NCBI GenBank assembly: GCA_013365325.1
Contig: JABVXV010000642.1
Coordinates: forward strand, 1-18,994
Length of the DNA stretch: 18,994 nt
Source: Dipetalonema caudispina
Taxonomy: Eukaryota > Nematoda > Chromadorea > Rhabditida > Onchocercidae
Reading direction: 5' to 3'
Every line of letters begins with the position of its first letter. Position 1 is the first letter of the stretch. The notes under the pieces are model-generated. The model did no database searches. It saw only the letters and a list, made by a program, of their open reading frames with translations, and was not told the DNA's origin. Below are positions 1 through 9,669 of the stretch, one piece after another. The translations under genes were made by a program, and so were the position numbers.

Positions 1-228
<228 letters not shown>

Positions 229-929
229 TGACTAATGTATGATACATGGTATATATTGTAAACATGACATTTGATGTTGCGGGCTTTTTCATTTTATTTA
301 AATTCTTATTTTTCTTTTTTGTACTTTTATTTGCATGTATGTTTGTTTTTTGTTTCCTTCGTTTTGTTTATTTGTGCTTTTTTTCCCATCAATTCATTAT
401 TTTCGTTGTATATTTCAAAATAAAAATGTTTCAGTGAAAGTGTATGAAAGCATTTGAATGTCTAAGAAAGATCTAAATTCCTCGAATTGCCTTAAATATT
501 CAACGAAGGTAAAATGTAAATTAGTGGATTCAATTAACATATTTCTGTATTACGATAAGATTAGACGCTAGATTGGAATTTTGCTTGATTTTGAACTGGT
601 TAATTCACCACTGCAAGTAATCAACTATTTATGTCCCTGAATTAAAGCCTAGTAATTGGCTATTGGAATCCAAGATTTAGGATTTATTGTCCAGAATGAT
701 GAGAAATTTCATAGCATTTGCATATCATTATAGTTTTCGGTGAGATTCTGGCCAAATCATATTGTTATGCCAAATTGTATTGGCTGAAAATTCTATGAAT
801 GGGAGGAGATGAATACTTTTACCAAAAAGTCAATGAATGGAAGGAAAGCTATGAAATTTTTATAGTAAATAATAATATAAATTGATAGATTGATACAATA
901 TGCTGTTGGAAATTTAAAATCGAAAAAGC
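229..929. other. AT-rich intergenic stretch, no gene seen
   Basis: This stretch lies between the left microsatellite and the 3' end of the unknown lysine-rich gene. The plus-strand open frame near 246-437 is dominated by Phe, Val and Leu from T-rich DNA and has no family resemblance, so I do not call it. I see no RNA gene or transposon terminus. Confidence 0.6.
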
Positions 930-935
930 TTTATT
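930..935 (-). terminator. poly(A) signal AATAAA of the unknown lysine-rich gene
   Basis: On the minus strand AATAAA lies about 22 bases after the TAA stop at 958-960. This implies a very short 3' UTR, typical of nematode mRNAs. Confidence 0.65.
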
Positions 936-957
936 GAGGAATTTCTTATTTTTTTTT

Positions 958-2535
958 TTAATCTTTTTCACTAAGACTACATTGATCGAGTTCATTAGCT
1001 GAACGTCTTGGCTTCTTAACACTAATTTTACTGGTATCCTTTTTAGCACCTTTACCAGCACTTTTCTTTTTCCCTGCAACAATTTGATTGATAATTATTA
1101 ATCGGAATAAACTTAATTTAAAATTCAAATCTAACCATCTTTGCCTTTACTCTTCGATTTTTTTTTCCTTCCTCCTTTTCCGTATACTTCATCATCCTCT
1201 TTTTTCGATTGATCTCTTTCTACAGTTTGAATTTCTTCTTTCTAAAATACGAAATTTTAAAGAAATTTAAGTTTTACTTTAAAACGATTAAATTAGAATT
1301 CTAATTTATTTAGTTTGAACTGTTTTTTTTTGATTACTTTTGAAAAAGAAAGTGCTCTTGAAATCTAAAAAAAAAAGAACAATTTCATCATAATCGGGTG
1401 GTTTATCGCCTTCAAATGCTGGAAAATCATATGGACATGGTCGATTTTTGAAATCGATATGGTATTCTCTTTTCCAATCAATTTGAGAATTTCTCATATC
1501 TTTGGGAGGTTGTCCATATACCATCCTAAAAAATAGGATGAATTTACCTTAGATTGCTATTGAGAGATTCTTCACAATCTTTTGTGACACAATGAAATAT
1601 TAACATTTTCTGAGGAAAAAAAAAATTTCGAAAAGCGAATTAAATTGAAAAATCACAGATTTCAGATTCGAATGATTTGAAATATTTGTATAATGAAAAT
1701 TGTGGTTTTTCTTTTTTTTCATGGATAACAAAAAGTCATTTAATGGAATATCATTTATAGATATTATTACCGAAGTATTACACTTAATTAAAGTTGACGT
1801 TTAATGGAAGCATTTACTGTAGTTGACATTTTTTTTTTTTGTTTTTTTTTTTTTTAATAGGAAAATTTCATCTCAACAATTCTTCATTTTTCACTAATGA
1901 TATAACTAAATTACGGGGATATACATATTTTAGAAACTTGGTCATATTTCCATATGCATTGTCTCACGTGAGGATATATAATGATAAAACCTATCGATAG
2001 TCGAAGATGAATTAAATTAAAAACTTTGATGATTTGTATTGTGAGTCATTTTTTGTGTCATGCAGAAGGTATGATCAAGTGATTAGTGCTAAATGCTTTG
2101 TTTATGATTATGATCAGAAAATCTGAGTAATCCTCAGTGATATCATTTTAATTCGATATCTCAGATTTTTGGAATGGTGATATTTACATGACCTTCTTCA
2201 GTTTAAAAAACTAAACCTGAATTATTTCAAATAATATGATTGAACTATTTCAGAAGGAAAAAGGACTATTAGTTATTAAAACAAGAGTTGCTAAGAATGC
2301 TTGATCAGTTAGGATGAATTTGAAATAAAAAATTATTAGATGATATTTAATCCATCTATTTTTACTTCGTTTTCTTGAATATATGTTCCACAGCGGTATC
2401 ACCCTTTTGATCATTTTCAGTATCTAGCTGTTTGTATTCATCATCCGGTTGTTCCTGATAATCAAGATATGGAAACAAGTGATCTTCTAATCCTTTTTCT
2501 TCATCATGAAATACACTCGACGTGCAGCAACCCAT
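958..2535 (-). CDS. predicted N-myristoylated, lysine-rich protein of unknown function (4 exons, 178 aa)
   Basis: I do not recognise this family. Proposed exons on the minus strand are 2366-2535, 1381-1525, 1136-1241 and 958-1073, together 537 bases (179 codons with stop). Phases agree at all three joins. The protein starts MGCCTSS, a strong N-myristoylation signal with adjacent cysteines for palmitoylation, so it is probably membrane-anchored. An acidic part with paired tyrosines (about 17-50) is followed by an aromatic, proline-containing middle (about 58-105). The C-terminal third is strongly basic, with several KKK clusters. I considered LAMTOR1 because of the MGCC start, but the rest does not match. 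The weakest join is the GT donor at 1379-1380 (gttctt). If the first intron (1526-2365) is retained, a stop follows at once and a 57-aa form results. Acceptor-like AGs at 2608-2609 and 2595-2596 could receive a spliced leader. Confidence 0.62.
1526..2365 (-). other. first intron of the unknown lysine-rich gene
   Basis: An 840-base AT-rich intron runs from donor gtaaaa to acceptor ttttttag. It contains a CACGTG palindrome near 1966 and poly-T/poly-A runs. I read both strands for further exons and found nothing convincing. Confidence 0.5.
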
Positions 2536-2594
2536 TTCGAGCGAGTAATGTAGATCTTCTCTTTCTAGCTTCGTCAAATTCGTTGACGTTGTAA

Positions 2595-2609
2595 CTATAA
2601 ATAAAAGCT
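2595..2609 (-). promoter_or_regulatory. candidate trans-splice acceptors upstream of the MGCC start
   Basis: Two acceptor-like sites (ttttttag, and tttatag 13 bases later) lie about 60-75 bases upstream of the ATG at 2533-2535. An in-frame stop is part of the first one, so coding sequence is unlikely to extend further upstream through it. Use for a spliced leader is an inference. Confidence 0.4.
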
Positions 2610-3278
2610 AAAAAATTTCAATTCACTTAAACTGCATCTTTGTACTCCAATTGGAACTTAGATTATAAACGAAAAGAAATTCCCGAAATGTAATTTCATA
2701 AATCCCAATGATTTTAAATTTGATGCTTCAATTATGCGAAGTCACTTTACCAGGTTATACTTATTTTCTTCATTCGGACTATTTATAAAATTAAATTAGA
2801 TTTTAACTTAGATTGAAATCCGAGCTGGTAGAATAAGATGAAATTATGGAATTACTCAAGACCTATTTCGGGAAAAAGAGGAAAAATCTAGCAAACTTAT
2901 TTCGTCATCCTTTCAATTCTCAAAAAAGTCTACCTTTGCGAATTTTAACGTGATGAAACAGAAGCGTAATCCTGACAACCACCCTGCAGTATCACCTCTA
3001 TACCAAAAATAAACTTCAGCAGAATGTTTCATGCCATTTATATTTGCGTATAAAATTATTTCTGATGAAGTGAGGACAAATCCACGACATAGGAAGTTTA
3101 AAAATTTGAGGGTCAAGGATTAATTAAGAGGGAGAATCCCACCTTTCTGATCTTGTAGAGAGAAACTCCGCAAATTGAGTAGTGAGGAAAAAAAATTCCA
3201 GTGCTACTACCACTTAATAACTTACCAACATATTTCAGTAATAAAATAGGGAGTTTTCAGAACTTAAATATTCGCACA
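2610..3278. other. spacer between TBCC and the unknown gene
   Basis: About 670 bases with no recognised gene. It holds a 50-base exon-like segment at 2934-2983 on the minus strand with good splice sites on both sides, and a slightly GC-richer patch at about 3040-3200. The minus-strand open frame at 2913-3116 has no family resemblance. Confidence 0.5.
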
Positions 3279-3284
3279 TTTATT
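3279..3284 (-). terminator. candidate poly(A) signal AATAAA of TBCC
   Basis: This is the first AATAAA I find on the minus strand after the TBCC stop. It would give a 3' UTR of about 340 bases, longer than for the neighbouring genes. Use of a variant signal further upstream is possible. Confidence 0.45.
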
Positions 3285-3626
3285 GAACGGATGAGTAACA
3301 TTATAGGTACTATCATAAACACGCACCGGGAAAGACAATTACAGTAATGAAGCAAATGAATTCATCATCAATTCTTTGAAAGGAAAAAAAAAACGAAATT
3401 CTGGCACATTGGAATCTAAATCAACTACTTGCGAAAAAAAGTATAATATCGAATCAAAAGAATGCAGAGAATGAGACTCTGGAACAAATCAACAGTGCAG
3501 TCCATATTGGTCTAACTTATCGGGCCGGAATCTACAACCACTTTTTTATGAAAGTCAATTCTAAAGCTTAAAAAACACACAAACACAAACGAATATTGTT
3601 AGAAAACAGAAGCTTCTTAACTCCTA

Positions 3627-4978
3627 TTACAGAGTAAAGTATTTTGCTGAATTTTCTTTCATGATTTTCCAATTCGGACTATGTTCTTCCGAAGAAAGCC
3701 AACTGAAATCCTGTACGTTACGCCAGTTGTTATTTTGTGGGTCTTGCTGAAAGCCAACGACATTATACGGTGCAACTTCTATTCCATCGCAGTCTTCAAT
3801 GATCAAAGCCCCGTGTACCTAAATTATTCTATTAAAAAAGTAATCTTTATAATTTCCACATTTCCATATAAAATTTAACCATAAAATTTTTTAAAGAACG
3901 GTGAGAGAGTTTATAAAACATTTCGAAATGTAACCAATATATTAGCGACACTCTGTAAACTCTACCTGTAATTCTTTACTTCTCCTTTACATACTTTTAA
4001 TAAAAAGCAATTTACATGTAATGTTCACTAATTAGGAAGGAATACTGACATACTGAAAGCTCAAAAGAACAGTACATGAGTTCCTAGAAAAGGAAACAGT
4101 AACAGTAAAATTAAATTCCGGAATTTGAAACAAACCTCAATGTAAAATCGAATTTGATGGCTACTGTGGATTCTAACTTGTTGCGCAGCAACTACAACTG
4201 TTAAATTTTCACAGTCTCGTATCAGAACAGAAGTTTTAACTGGTGCAAAAATTAGAGTGGTGTGCTTTACGGACTTCATATGTACAGTCGATGCTTTAAA
4301 CGGAACACGGACCACAGAACTAGTGACATTGTTGATCATAACTTCTTCACCATCATCACCTTTTACTACCAATTCTTTCCCATGCTATAATGGAATTTTT
4401 CTCTGACTTTTTTAGACATCGTATCAGAACCCAAAGATTAGAATAATACTTGATAATACTCACGAGTAAAACAACTAAAAACACTTCATACAAATAAAAA
4501 ATACCTCGGCAGTTACTGCAACAGCCTTCCGCACCAACGGTTTAGCTATTGTCTGAGTGAGACCAAGCGGATTACATTTGGTAATTGCTGCTTTTTGAAC
4601 TTTTGATTCGTCAGCACTTTCCTTTCTCGTACTAAATGAAAATGCTGATTGCTGATGTGCCAATCCAATTTGCTCCTGCATTTGGCTGCGTAGCACATTC
4701 AAAGCTTCATTTAGACGACGTGACTGACGGCCAGGTGGAATTAGCGTGAGAGCTGTTTCTAATTCTTGTAAAAATTCAGGTTCAATGTTCTGTTCTGAAG
4801 AATTCATTATACGCACAGCTTTAGCTAGCAGTTTATCAAAATCTGCTGTATCAGCAGATGTTTTTATTCCAACTGCGCCCCGTGTATGACGTGCTTCCAA
4901 TCGTGCTAACATACGTTGGCGCCTTTCGCTAACCAAATCAGCAGATTCCAGACTACTAATGCTTGTTTCTGACTCCAT
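3627..4978 (-). CDS. TBCC: tubulin-folding cofactor C (3 exons, 304 aa)
   Basis: TBCC acts late in the tubulin-folding pathway. In the cytosol it joins the cofactor D/E-tubulin complex and triggers GTP hydrolysis by beta-tubulin, which releases native heterodimer. Exons are 4505-4978, 4136-4384 and 3627-3818. All joins are phase 0 with GT/AG ends and give 304 codons plus stop. The N-terminal ~50 residues are charged and helical (ERRQRMLARLEAR), as in the tubulin-binding spectrin-like domain. From about residue 160 comes the C-CAP/CARP beta-helix with NCTVVV-like rungs. The GAP signature is QQVRIH, whose Arg229 fits the arginine finger of human TBCC and RP2. The C-terminus has the IIEDC, PYNVVGFQ, NNNW and DFSWL segments typical of TBCC. 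Length is a little below the human 346 aa. The gene is third in the COX6B-NDUFC2-TBCC series. Confidence 0.95.
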
Positions 4979-5142
4979 TAATAAATTGAAAAATTACAGC
5001 AAATACTTTCCAAGTGCAATTGGCGATCAGTAAAGTATAAAATAAATGATAAAGTTTGTAAGTACAGCTAATCGGTCCTAATCGAATTTTCTATGATGTG
5101 CACGTCGAGGAATCCAAGGTATAAGCACTTCCGAGAACTTAC

Positions 5143-5160
5143 GTCCGTCCACTGAAAAAA
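5143..5160 (-). promoter_or_regulatory. consensus splice acceptor with adjacent donor between NDUFC2 and TBCC
   Basis: On the minus strand ttttttcag (5152-5160) is followed by nine bases and then gtaagtt (5136-5142). The acceptor lies about 37 bases after the NDUFC2 poly(A) signal and about 170 bases before the TBCC start. That is where an intercistronic trans-splice site of a nematode operon is expected. The donor right after it could create a 9-base 5' leader exon. Confidence 0.45.
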
Positions 5161-5196
5161 TTATAGATCATTTATGCACGAAAAAAAATAAAACCT

Positions 5197-5202
5197 TTTA
5201 TT
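5197..5202 (-). terminator. poly(A) signal AATAAA of NDUFC2
   Basis: AATAAA on the minus strand lies about 70 bases after the NDUFC2 stop at 5271 and just before the acceptor-like site leading to TBCC. This order (stop, AATAAA, acceptor, next start) is the usual one inside nematode operons. Confidence 0.65.
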
Positions 5203-5270
5203 GAATCGACTCCAAAAATTCTAAGTATAGGCCAGCTACTTTAACTTGAATGCTTTTCTAATTAAAAGAG

Positions 5271-5836
5271 CTAACAATTTGTCAAATGATGGAAGTCTTC
5301 GGGATGAAGTGAAATGTAATGTTCAACAACGGCGTCACGGGTTTTGTAGTGATATTCACGAAGAGAACCGACCACGTATCCAATGCCTCCCACAAAACCT
5401 AAGAGAACGAGGCGAGGCACGAGACCTGAAACGAAGTCCGAAGGTACAATACACGAATTCCAACTCACATTACAACAGTTCCATTTAAGAAATCCGATGA
5501 AATCAGAAGCATATGAATCAATATCGGAATCTTACTGAATGATAGGTGATCGAATACATCCTCCACATCTCGAAGATTTAGCATATAAAAATTCATAAAA
5601 TTATTCATGTCCGTTATTTAAAACAAGCGACGCAACTAACTGTAAAAGAATGGTTTCCTCGACCAATCCGTATAATATTTCCAGGACAACAGGCTAACGC
5701 CAAGAGCAAGAAAAGTTACGCCCCAACGACGCGGCCAAGTCGTCGGATCAGCTAATTTGAATGGTCGAGAGTTATCGCGTAAATATGCCTCACGTCGTTG
5801 CAGCTCTTTCTGATCCACCGTACTGCTTTTTAACAT
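5271..5836 (-). CDS. NDUFC2: NADH dehydrogenase (ubiquinone) subunit C2, complex I accessory subunit (2 exons, 116 aa)
   Basis: This is an accessory subunit in the membrane arm of mitochondrial complex I. Exons are 5641-5836 and 5271-5425 (donor gttagt, acceptor tttcag), together 351 bases. The serine at the junction (residue 66) is split A|GT. Each exon read alone gives a short open frame with its own stop, so the gene would be missed without splicing. The spliced protein has a charged N-terminus, a first membrane segment at about 38-56, a second at about 69-85, then the matrix-side tail YHYKTRDAVVEHYISLHPEDF. The LHPEDF motif and the preceding RD fit human NDUFC2 (119 aa) in order and length. 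From memory, C. elegans also carries the C2 and COX6B genes side by side (Y71H2AM.4 and .5), which supports the assignment. The site upstream of the ATG (aaattaag) is a weak acceptor. Confidence 0.85.
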
Positions 5837-6150
5837 CCCCTTAATTTTAATTTTTACTCGTTCAACTCAAGAATGTTGTACATTACAGCACTTTCGACGT
5901 AAAATATATCAACGCTTCAGCGTAATTCATAAAATGTAAGAAGCATACAAAAGTTATGAAAGATCATTTAAATATTTCAAATGACAATGAACACTACATA
6001 CTACGAATAGTAAGATTACAAACAAAGTCCAGAGACTTTAATGTTGAAGAGATAAAATTCAGCAGACATACAATTACAGGAAAGATAGCCTTACTCACTA
6101 CAGCCTAAATTTTCATAAAACTAACGATACAACCTTACAATACCTAAGTG
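5837..6150. other. COX6B-NDUFC2 spacer
   Basis: A 314-base spacer with no open frame of note. On the minus strand there is no AATAAA. The nearest variant is ATTAAA at 6037-6042, about 110 bases after the COX6B stop, which could serve as its poly(A) signal. No strong pyrimidine-rich acceptor precedes NDUFC2. Confidence 0.5.
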
Positions 6151-6600
6151 TTAACGATCAAAATGTCCCGGATAGATGCCTTGTTCTCTCCATTCATCAA
6201 ATTTCTCTACCCACGATGAGGGACAAATATCCTTGAATGTATTGTAAAAGAATTTACACGGTTTATAGTCTTCACCCAACAAATTGATACACCGGTAATA
6301 ATCCTGATAATAATCGGAGCAATGGCGTCCCATCTTTATTTGTTGATAGCGAGCATCCAACGGAGCTGTCCAGAGTGGTCCGTCGGGAGCGAAACCAGTT
6401 TGTTTCCGATTGTATTTCCGGTCGAACCATCGAGGGTCATCCGGTGAACGATTCACATAATCATTTGTATCCAATTTTGCCAATCGCTCACTTAGCGTCA
6501 ATGGTAGCTCACCGAATTTACTTGATTCACGTTCTGATTTATCCATCTTCGTCTCCTTTATCTGTTTTTCATGTGCTACGGTTTCGGTTACCTCTGACAT
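6151..6600 (-). CDS. COX6B: cytochrome c oxidase subunit 6B with long N-terminal extension (149 aa)
   Basis: A small intermembrane-space subunit that caps the complex IV dimer interface. It is a single uninterrupted exon. The C-terminal ~75 residues are a twin-cysteine CHCH domain: Cys94 and Cys104 form CX9C, Cys115 and Cys126 form CX10C, the spacing typical of COX6B. Family marks are TAPLDARY just before the domain and CPSSWVEKFDEWREQG plus a PG near the end, matching human CPTSWV..WDEQRAEGTFPG. The first ~75 residues are an extra charged, Lys/Glu-rich stretch not present in the 86-aa human protein. Extended forms are known in the family, but I cannot say if this one is processed. The ATG lies six bases after the acceptor-like ttttttacag. 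It is the first gene of the minus-strand series and divergent from UTP11. Confidence 0.93.
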   Translation of the reverse strand: MSEVTETVAHEKQIKETKMDKSERESSKFGELPLTLSERLAKLDTNDYVNRSPDDPRWFDRKYNRKQTGFAPDGPLWTAPLDARYQQIKMGRHCSDYYQDYYRCINLLGEDYKPCKFFYNTFKDICPSSWVEKFDEWREQGIYPGHFDR

Positions 6601-6606
6601 CTAAAT

Positions 6607-6616
6607 CTGTAAAAAA
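6607..6616 (-). promoter_or_regulatory. candidate spliced-leader acceptor of COX6B
   Basis: ttttttacag on the minus strand ends seven bases before the COX6B ATG. The sequence around it has no coding frame leading in, so a trans-splice acceptor is more likely than a normal intron end. A second AG directly abuts the ATG. Confidence 0.55.
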
Positions 6617-7274
6617 TTTTGATCTTTCCTGAATAGAGCTCAAACCTTTCATGTAAAATGCTCAAACCAACATACCACCTACCAAAACCCACTAACATTC
6701 CCGCATCTTACAATCTCGAGAAATACGTGAACTTGCCAATCAATAATGAGCAATGTCAATACAGAAAGAAATCAATCGCTTCGAGACAAAATACTTCGCT
6801 GCAGCTTTCGAGACTATGTAAATATTATCACCAGACATCGTAACAAAGAAAACGAGTGAGACAGTAGAGAAGATGAATCAGAGAGTACAAGAATAACGAA
6901 ATAGAACTGGAATGAGAGATCGCTCAATTGTAATGGAATTAATGAAATGGGAAGGAATCTCACTGAACTAAACATAACAATTGGTTGAAAATACAATATG
7001 GTAGATTGTAGGGGATTGAGATGATAGTGGTAAAATCACACAAATCATGGATAATCAGAGACTGGGAGTGTTTTTGTGATCAAAATATAGAGGTTGAGTA
7101 AGAGGATAAAAGATGAAGAAGGAGTGTTGGGTGCAGAGTGAGAAAGCGAGAGAGAGAGTGAGAGGAAAGTTTTATTGCTTGTACATGTACGTATGTATGG
7201 GGACGTATTTCAGGAAAGTATTTCAGGAAGGGATTGCGTTCCGTTAGTGGGATGTGTATCCGATAATTTGCATA
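6617..7274. promoter_or_regulatory. shared divergent promoter region of COX6B and UTP11
   Basis: About 660 bases separate two housekeeping genes transcribed away from each other. It is somewhat GC-richer than other intergenic DNA here and has GA-rich stretches at 7080-7170, including a GAGAGAGAGAG run at about 7148-7160. No TATA box placed convincingly for either gene. The open frames on both strands look like chance. Confidence 0.45.
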
Positions 7275-7284
7275 CGTTTTGCAG
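7275..7284 (+). promoter_or_regulatory. candidate spliced-leader acceptor of UTP11
   Basis: cgttttgcag ends 14 bases before the UTP11 ATG at 7299. No coding frame enters it from upstream. Spliced-leader use is inferred. Confidence 0.5.
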
Positions 7285-7298
7285 GTTTTGTGTCAATT

Positions 7299-9628
7299 AT
7301 GTCATCATTGAAACGATCATCGAAAGTTGGTCAACGGATTCATCGTGAGCGTCCTCAGGTTTGTCATACTATTACACTTGTCAGGTTGAGTTTTCAGTAA
7401 TGCTTTCTTTTCTTGAATTCCGAATTCGTCACTGGTAATGGTAATGGAAATCAATTTCAAGCATTGTCAAATTTTGTTCTACAATTTCATTTGAATAGTA
7501 TGTGAAGAAGGAAAATTTGCAGCCAGAATCACGAGCACAGTTTGGTCTGTTGGAGAAGAAGAAGGATTATGTTCAACGAGCTCGAGATTACAATCACAAG
7601 AAGAAGAAATTGCAAAGGTTGCGACAGAAGGCATTGAGTCGAAATCCGGATGAATTCCATTTTCATATGATCCGAAGCCATGTTGGGGTAATCTTTCCTT
7701 TCCTTTTCTTTCATCATCCATCATACCATTTAGTTGGTTGTATTGTATGTAGTTATTTTGGTTTGATATTTCTGTCAAAAACTATAGGGAAATTTTTTTC
7801 TCTAAATGTTTGCAAGAAATTTTTCAGGAGGATGGAGTACATCATGAGAATACCCCAAAACCTGATGAGGATACAATGGTGCAAAAGAAGTTAAAGGATT
7901 TAGAAGATTTGAAATATGTGAAGCATCGACTGAGCATTGAAAATCAAGTAATTTCACTCATTTCATGATTTTATGTTTGAATTATTGAAGCAAGAGAGAG
8001 GAATGTTTTCAGCCGATGTTTGGAATTTATTGTTAACCACTGCAAACTGAAATTATAATTGGCAGATAAAAAGTGGGAAGTAGCTATTTTTGATCGTAAT
8101 AATTATCTCTCTGTAAATCTATAGTATATATAAAGCATTGTTTTAGTCTGTACTTTTCTTAATTGTTGTTTGCGGCCTTCTTTTTAGAAGATTGAAAAGC
8201 TGAAAGCAACCTTACATTTTGCGGACACTGTAGTTGCGAAAAACACACATACTGTTTTCGTGGACACAGAAGAAGAAGGTTTCAACACTTTATTACCTTT
8301 TAAAAGTATCTGTAGCTTTGGTTGAATAGGAATAATTGTTATGTAGCCAGACTATTCCTGAAAAGCCCCATTCTTTTTCATGCTTTTCTCGGGGAAGATT
8401 GTCCAGATAACTAATGGTCTTCGTAGACTAACATCATAAACTGTTTTTGAGAGTCACAGTCCTTATTTAATGTGGATGGCGTTGCCACGAAAAATGCGCT
8501 TAAAAATGCTGCTTTCTATTCTGAGCCTCGAAAGCTAGTTGAACAAAAGGTCCTTCATTGTACCTTTCAGGATAGTGGGCTGTTGTTTTTGAGTCATCGG
8601 GTTTTAATTGTAGAGGCGGTTTGTTTTGCTAATCACTTATAAGTTCATTCATTAATTAATCAGAATTTTTCATGGGAAATATCTCGAGGCAGTCAATCTA
8701 AACAATATTTTCTAGCAAAAAATTTTGATCCCGTGAAATATTTCGATACGCCGAAAGACGTATTGTATCGAAGGTATAATCGACCGCGCATTTCTACTCT
8801 TCAGAGCAGTGTCATTATAAATGCCAAAAGAAAAGATGATGTGAAGGTATGCTCAGTTTTCTTCTTCTTTTTACTGTATTAGTTGTATAATGTGCGAGGT
8901 AATAATTATTAATCGTTTAGTTTCTTGATGAGTATCGAATCTATTCCAATTCATTTACTTATTGGTGTGCCTTTTTTGTTTCCAGATTTCATATCATATT
9001 ACCATTTAATTGTATTTAACTTACACCTCACTCCATATATACTGTTCTTTCAATAATATTTCAGGACTTAATTTTGATTCTAATCAAATGCACAATACTC
9101 CTGATTGTGTCCTTTCTCGCTGTTTCCAAATCTAAAATTTAGAAATTAGTTTAACAGCTTGAATCGTATATTTATGTAGTATAATTGCATGGTTGCTTAA
9201 TATGAATTATTTAATTTACTACTAGAATCATGAATTATTAATTTTTTAGCAAGCAGATCACGAGCGACGGAAGATGTACAGTGAACTATTGAAGAGGATG
9301 CAACGTGCCAAAGAGTTGAAGGTTGTTGTTGAGAAATTAGAAGTCAGAAGAAATGTAACAGAAAGTAAAGGGAAAGAACTGCGGCCCAGAAAGGTTATAT
9401 TGTTTGTATCTTGATGTTCATGATTTTCTTTTATTTTTGAAATTTTTCGTCTTGCTTTCATTTTTTCAAATTATTTCACCCCATTTACTGTTTTCTCAAG
9501 TTTTTTAGTTTATTTTCTAATAATTATTGTATCTTGATATGGTTTTTTTTATTTGCATTTTTTAGATAGCGAAAGGTGAACTGATGAAAGCACCGGTATA
9601 TAAATGGATTTATGAACGAAAAAAGTAA
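7299..9628 (+). CDS. UTP11: U3 snoRNA-associated protein 11, SSU processome component (7 exons, 257 aa)
   Basis: UTP11 is a nucleolar component of the small-subunit processome that works with U3 snoRNP in 18S rRNA maturation. Exons are 7299-7358, 7523-7687, 7828-7947, 8188-8278, 8716-8846, 9250-9393 and 9566-9628. The total is 774 bases and all phases agree; length is close to the human 253 aa. Matches to the family run the whole length: RERPQ, then FGLLEKKKDYVQRARDY, KALSRNPDEFHFHM, EDGVH, LKYV, HTVFVDTEEE, FDTPKDVLYRRYNRPRISTLQ, and the basic tail APVYKWIYERKK. For exon 2 I chose the acceptor at 7521-7522 because it keeps exactly the human spacing between RERxQ and GLLEKKKDY. The upstream AG at 7497-7498 would insert eight in-frame residues and is a possible alternative. 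The protein is highly basic and mostly helical. Confidence 0.96.
8279..8715 (+). other. UTP11 intron 4, unusually GC-rich for this window
   Basis: A 437-base intron (donor gtttca, acceptor ttttctag). Its middle (about 8340-8620) is clearly less AT-rich than the other introns and has several short hairpins, for example aggaata/tattcct at 8328-8359 and gtct/agac around 8418-8429. No continuous reading frame. I cannot assign a C/D or H/ACA snoRNA. Confidence 0.35.
8847..9249 (+). other. UTP11 intron 5
   Basis: A 403-base AT-rich intron with donor gtatgc and acceptor attttttag. I see nothing else in it. Confidence 0.8.
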
Positions 9629-9663
9629 TTACTTCCTTGTTTTTTGTTGTTTTGTTTGGATGG

Positions 9664-9669
9664 AATAAA
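9664..9669 (+). terminator. poly(A) signal AATAAA of UTP11
   Basis: AATAAA lies 36 bases after the TAA stop at 9626-9628, the only such signal close to the gene end. Confidence 0.7.

Noticed and set aside
246..437. Plus-strand open frame of 63 codons rich in Phe and Val
   Set aside because: Composition is explained by T-rich DNA; no splice sites, no poly(A) signal in place and no family features.
2362..2577. LAMTOR1-like reading of the MGCC exon
   Set aside because: Only the MGCC start and a weak IFKKT/ILAKT resemblance agree; the following exons join in phase but do not match LAMTOR1.
5246..5488. Plus-strand open frame over NDUFC2 exon 2
   Set aside because: It is the antisense of the well-supported NDUFC2 exon and resembles no protein.
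6375..6632. Plus-strand open frame over COX6B
   Set aside because: Antisense shadow of the CHCH protein coding sequence.
7479..7778. Minus-strand open frames over UTP11 exon 2
   Set aside because: Antisense shadows of the conserved LLEKKKDY exon.
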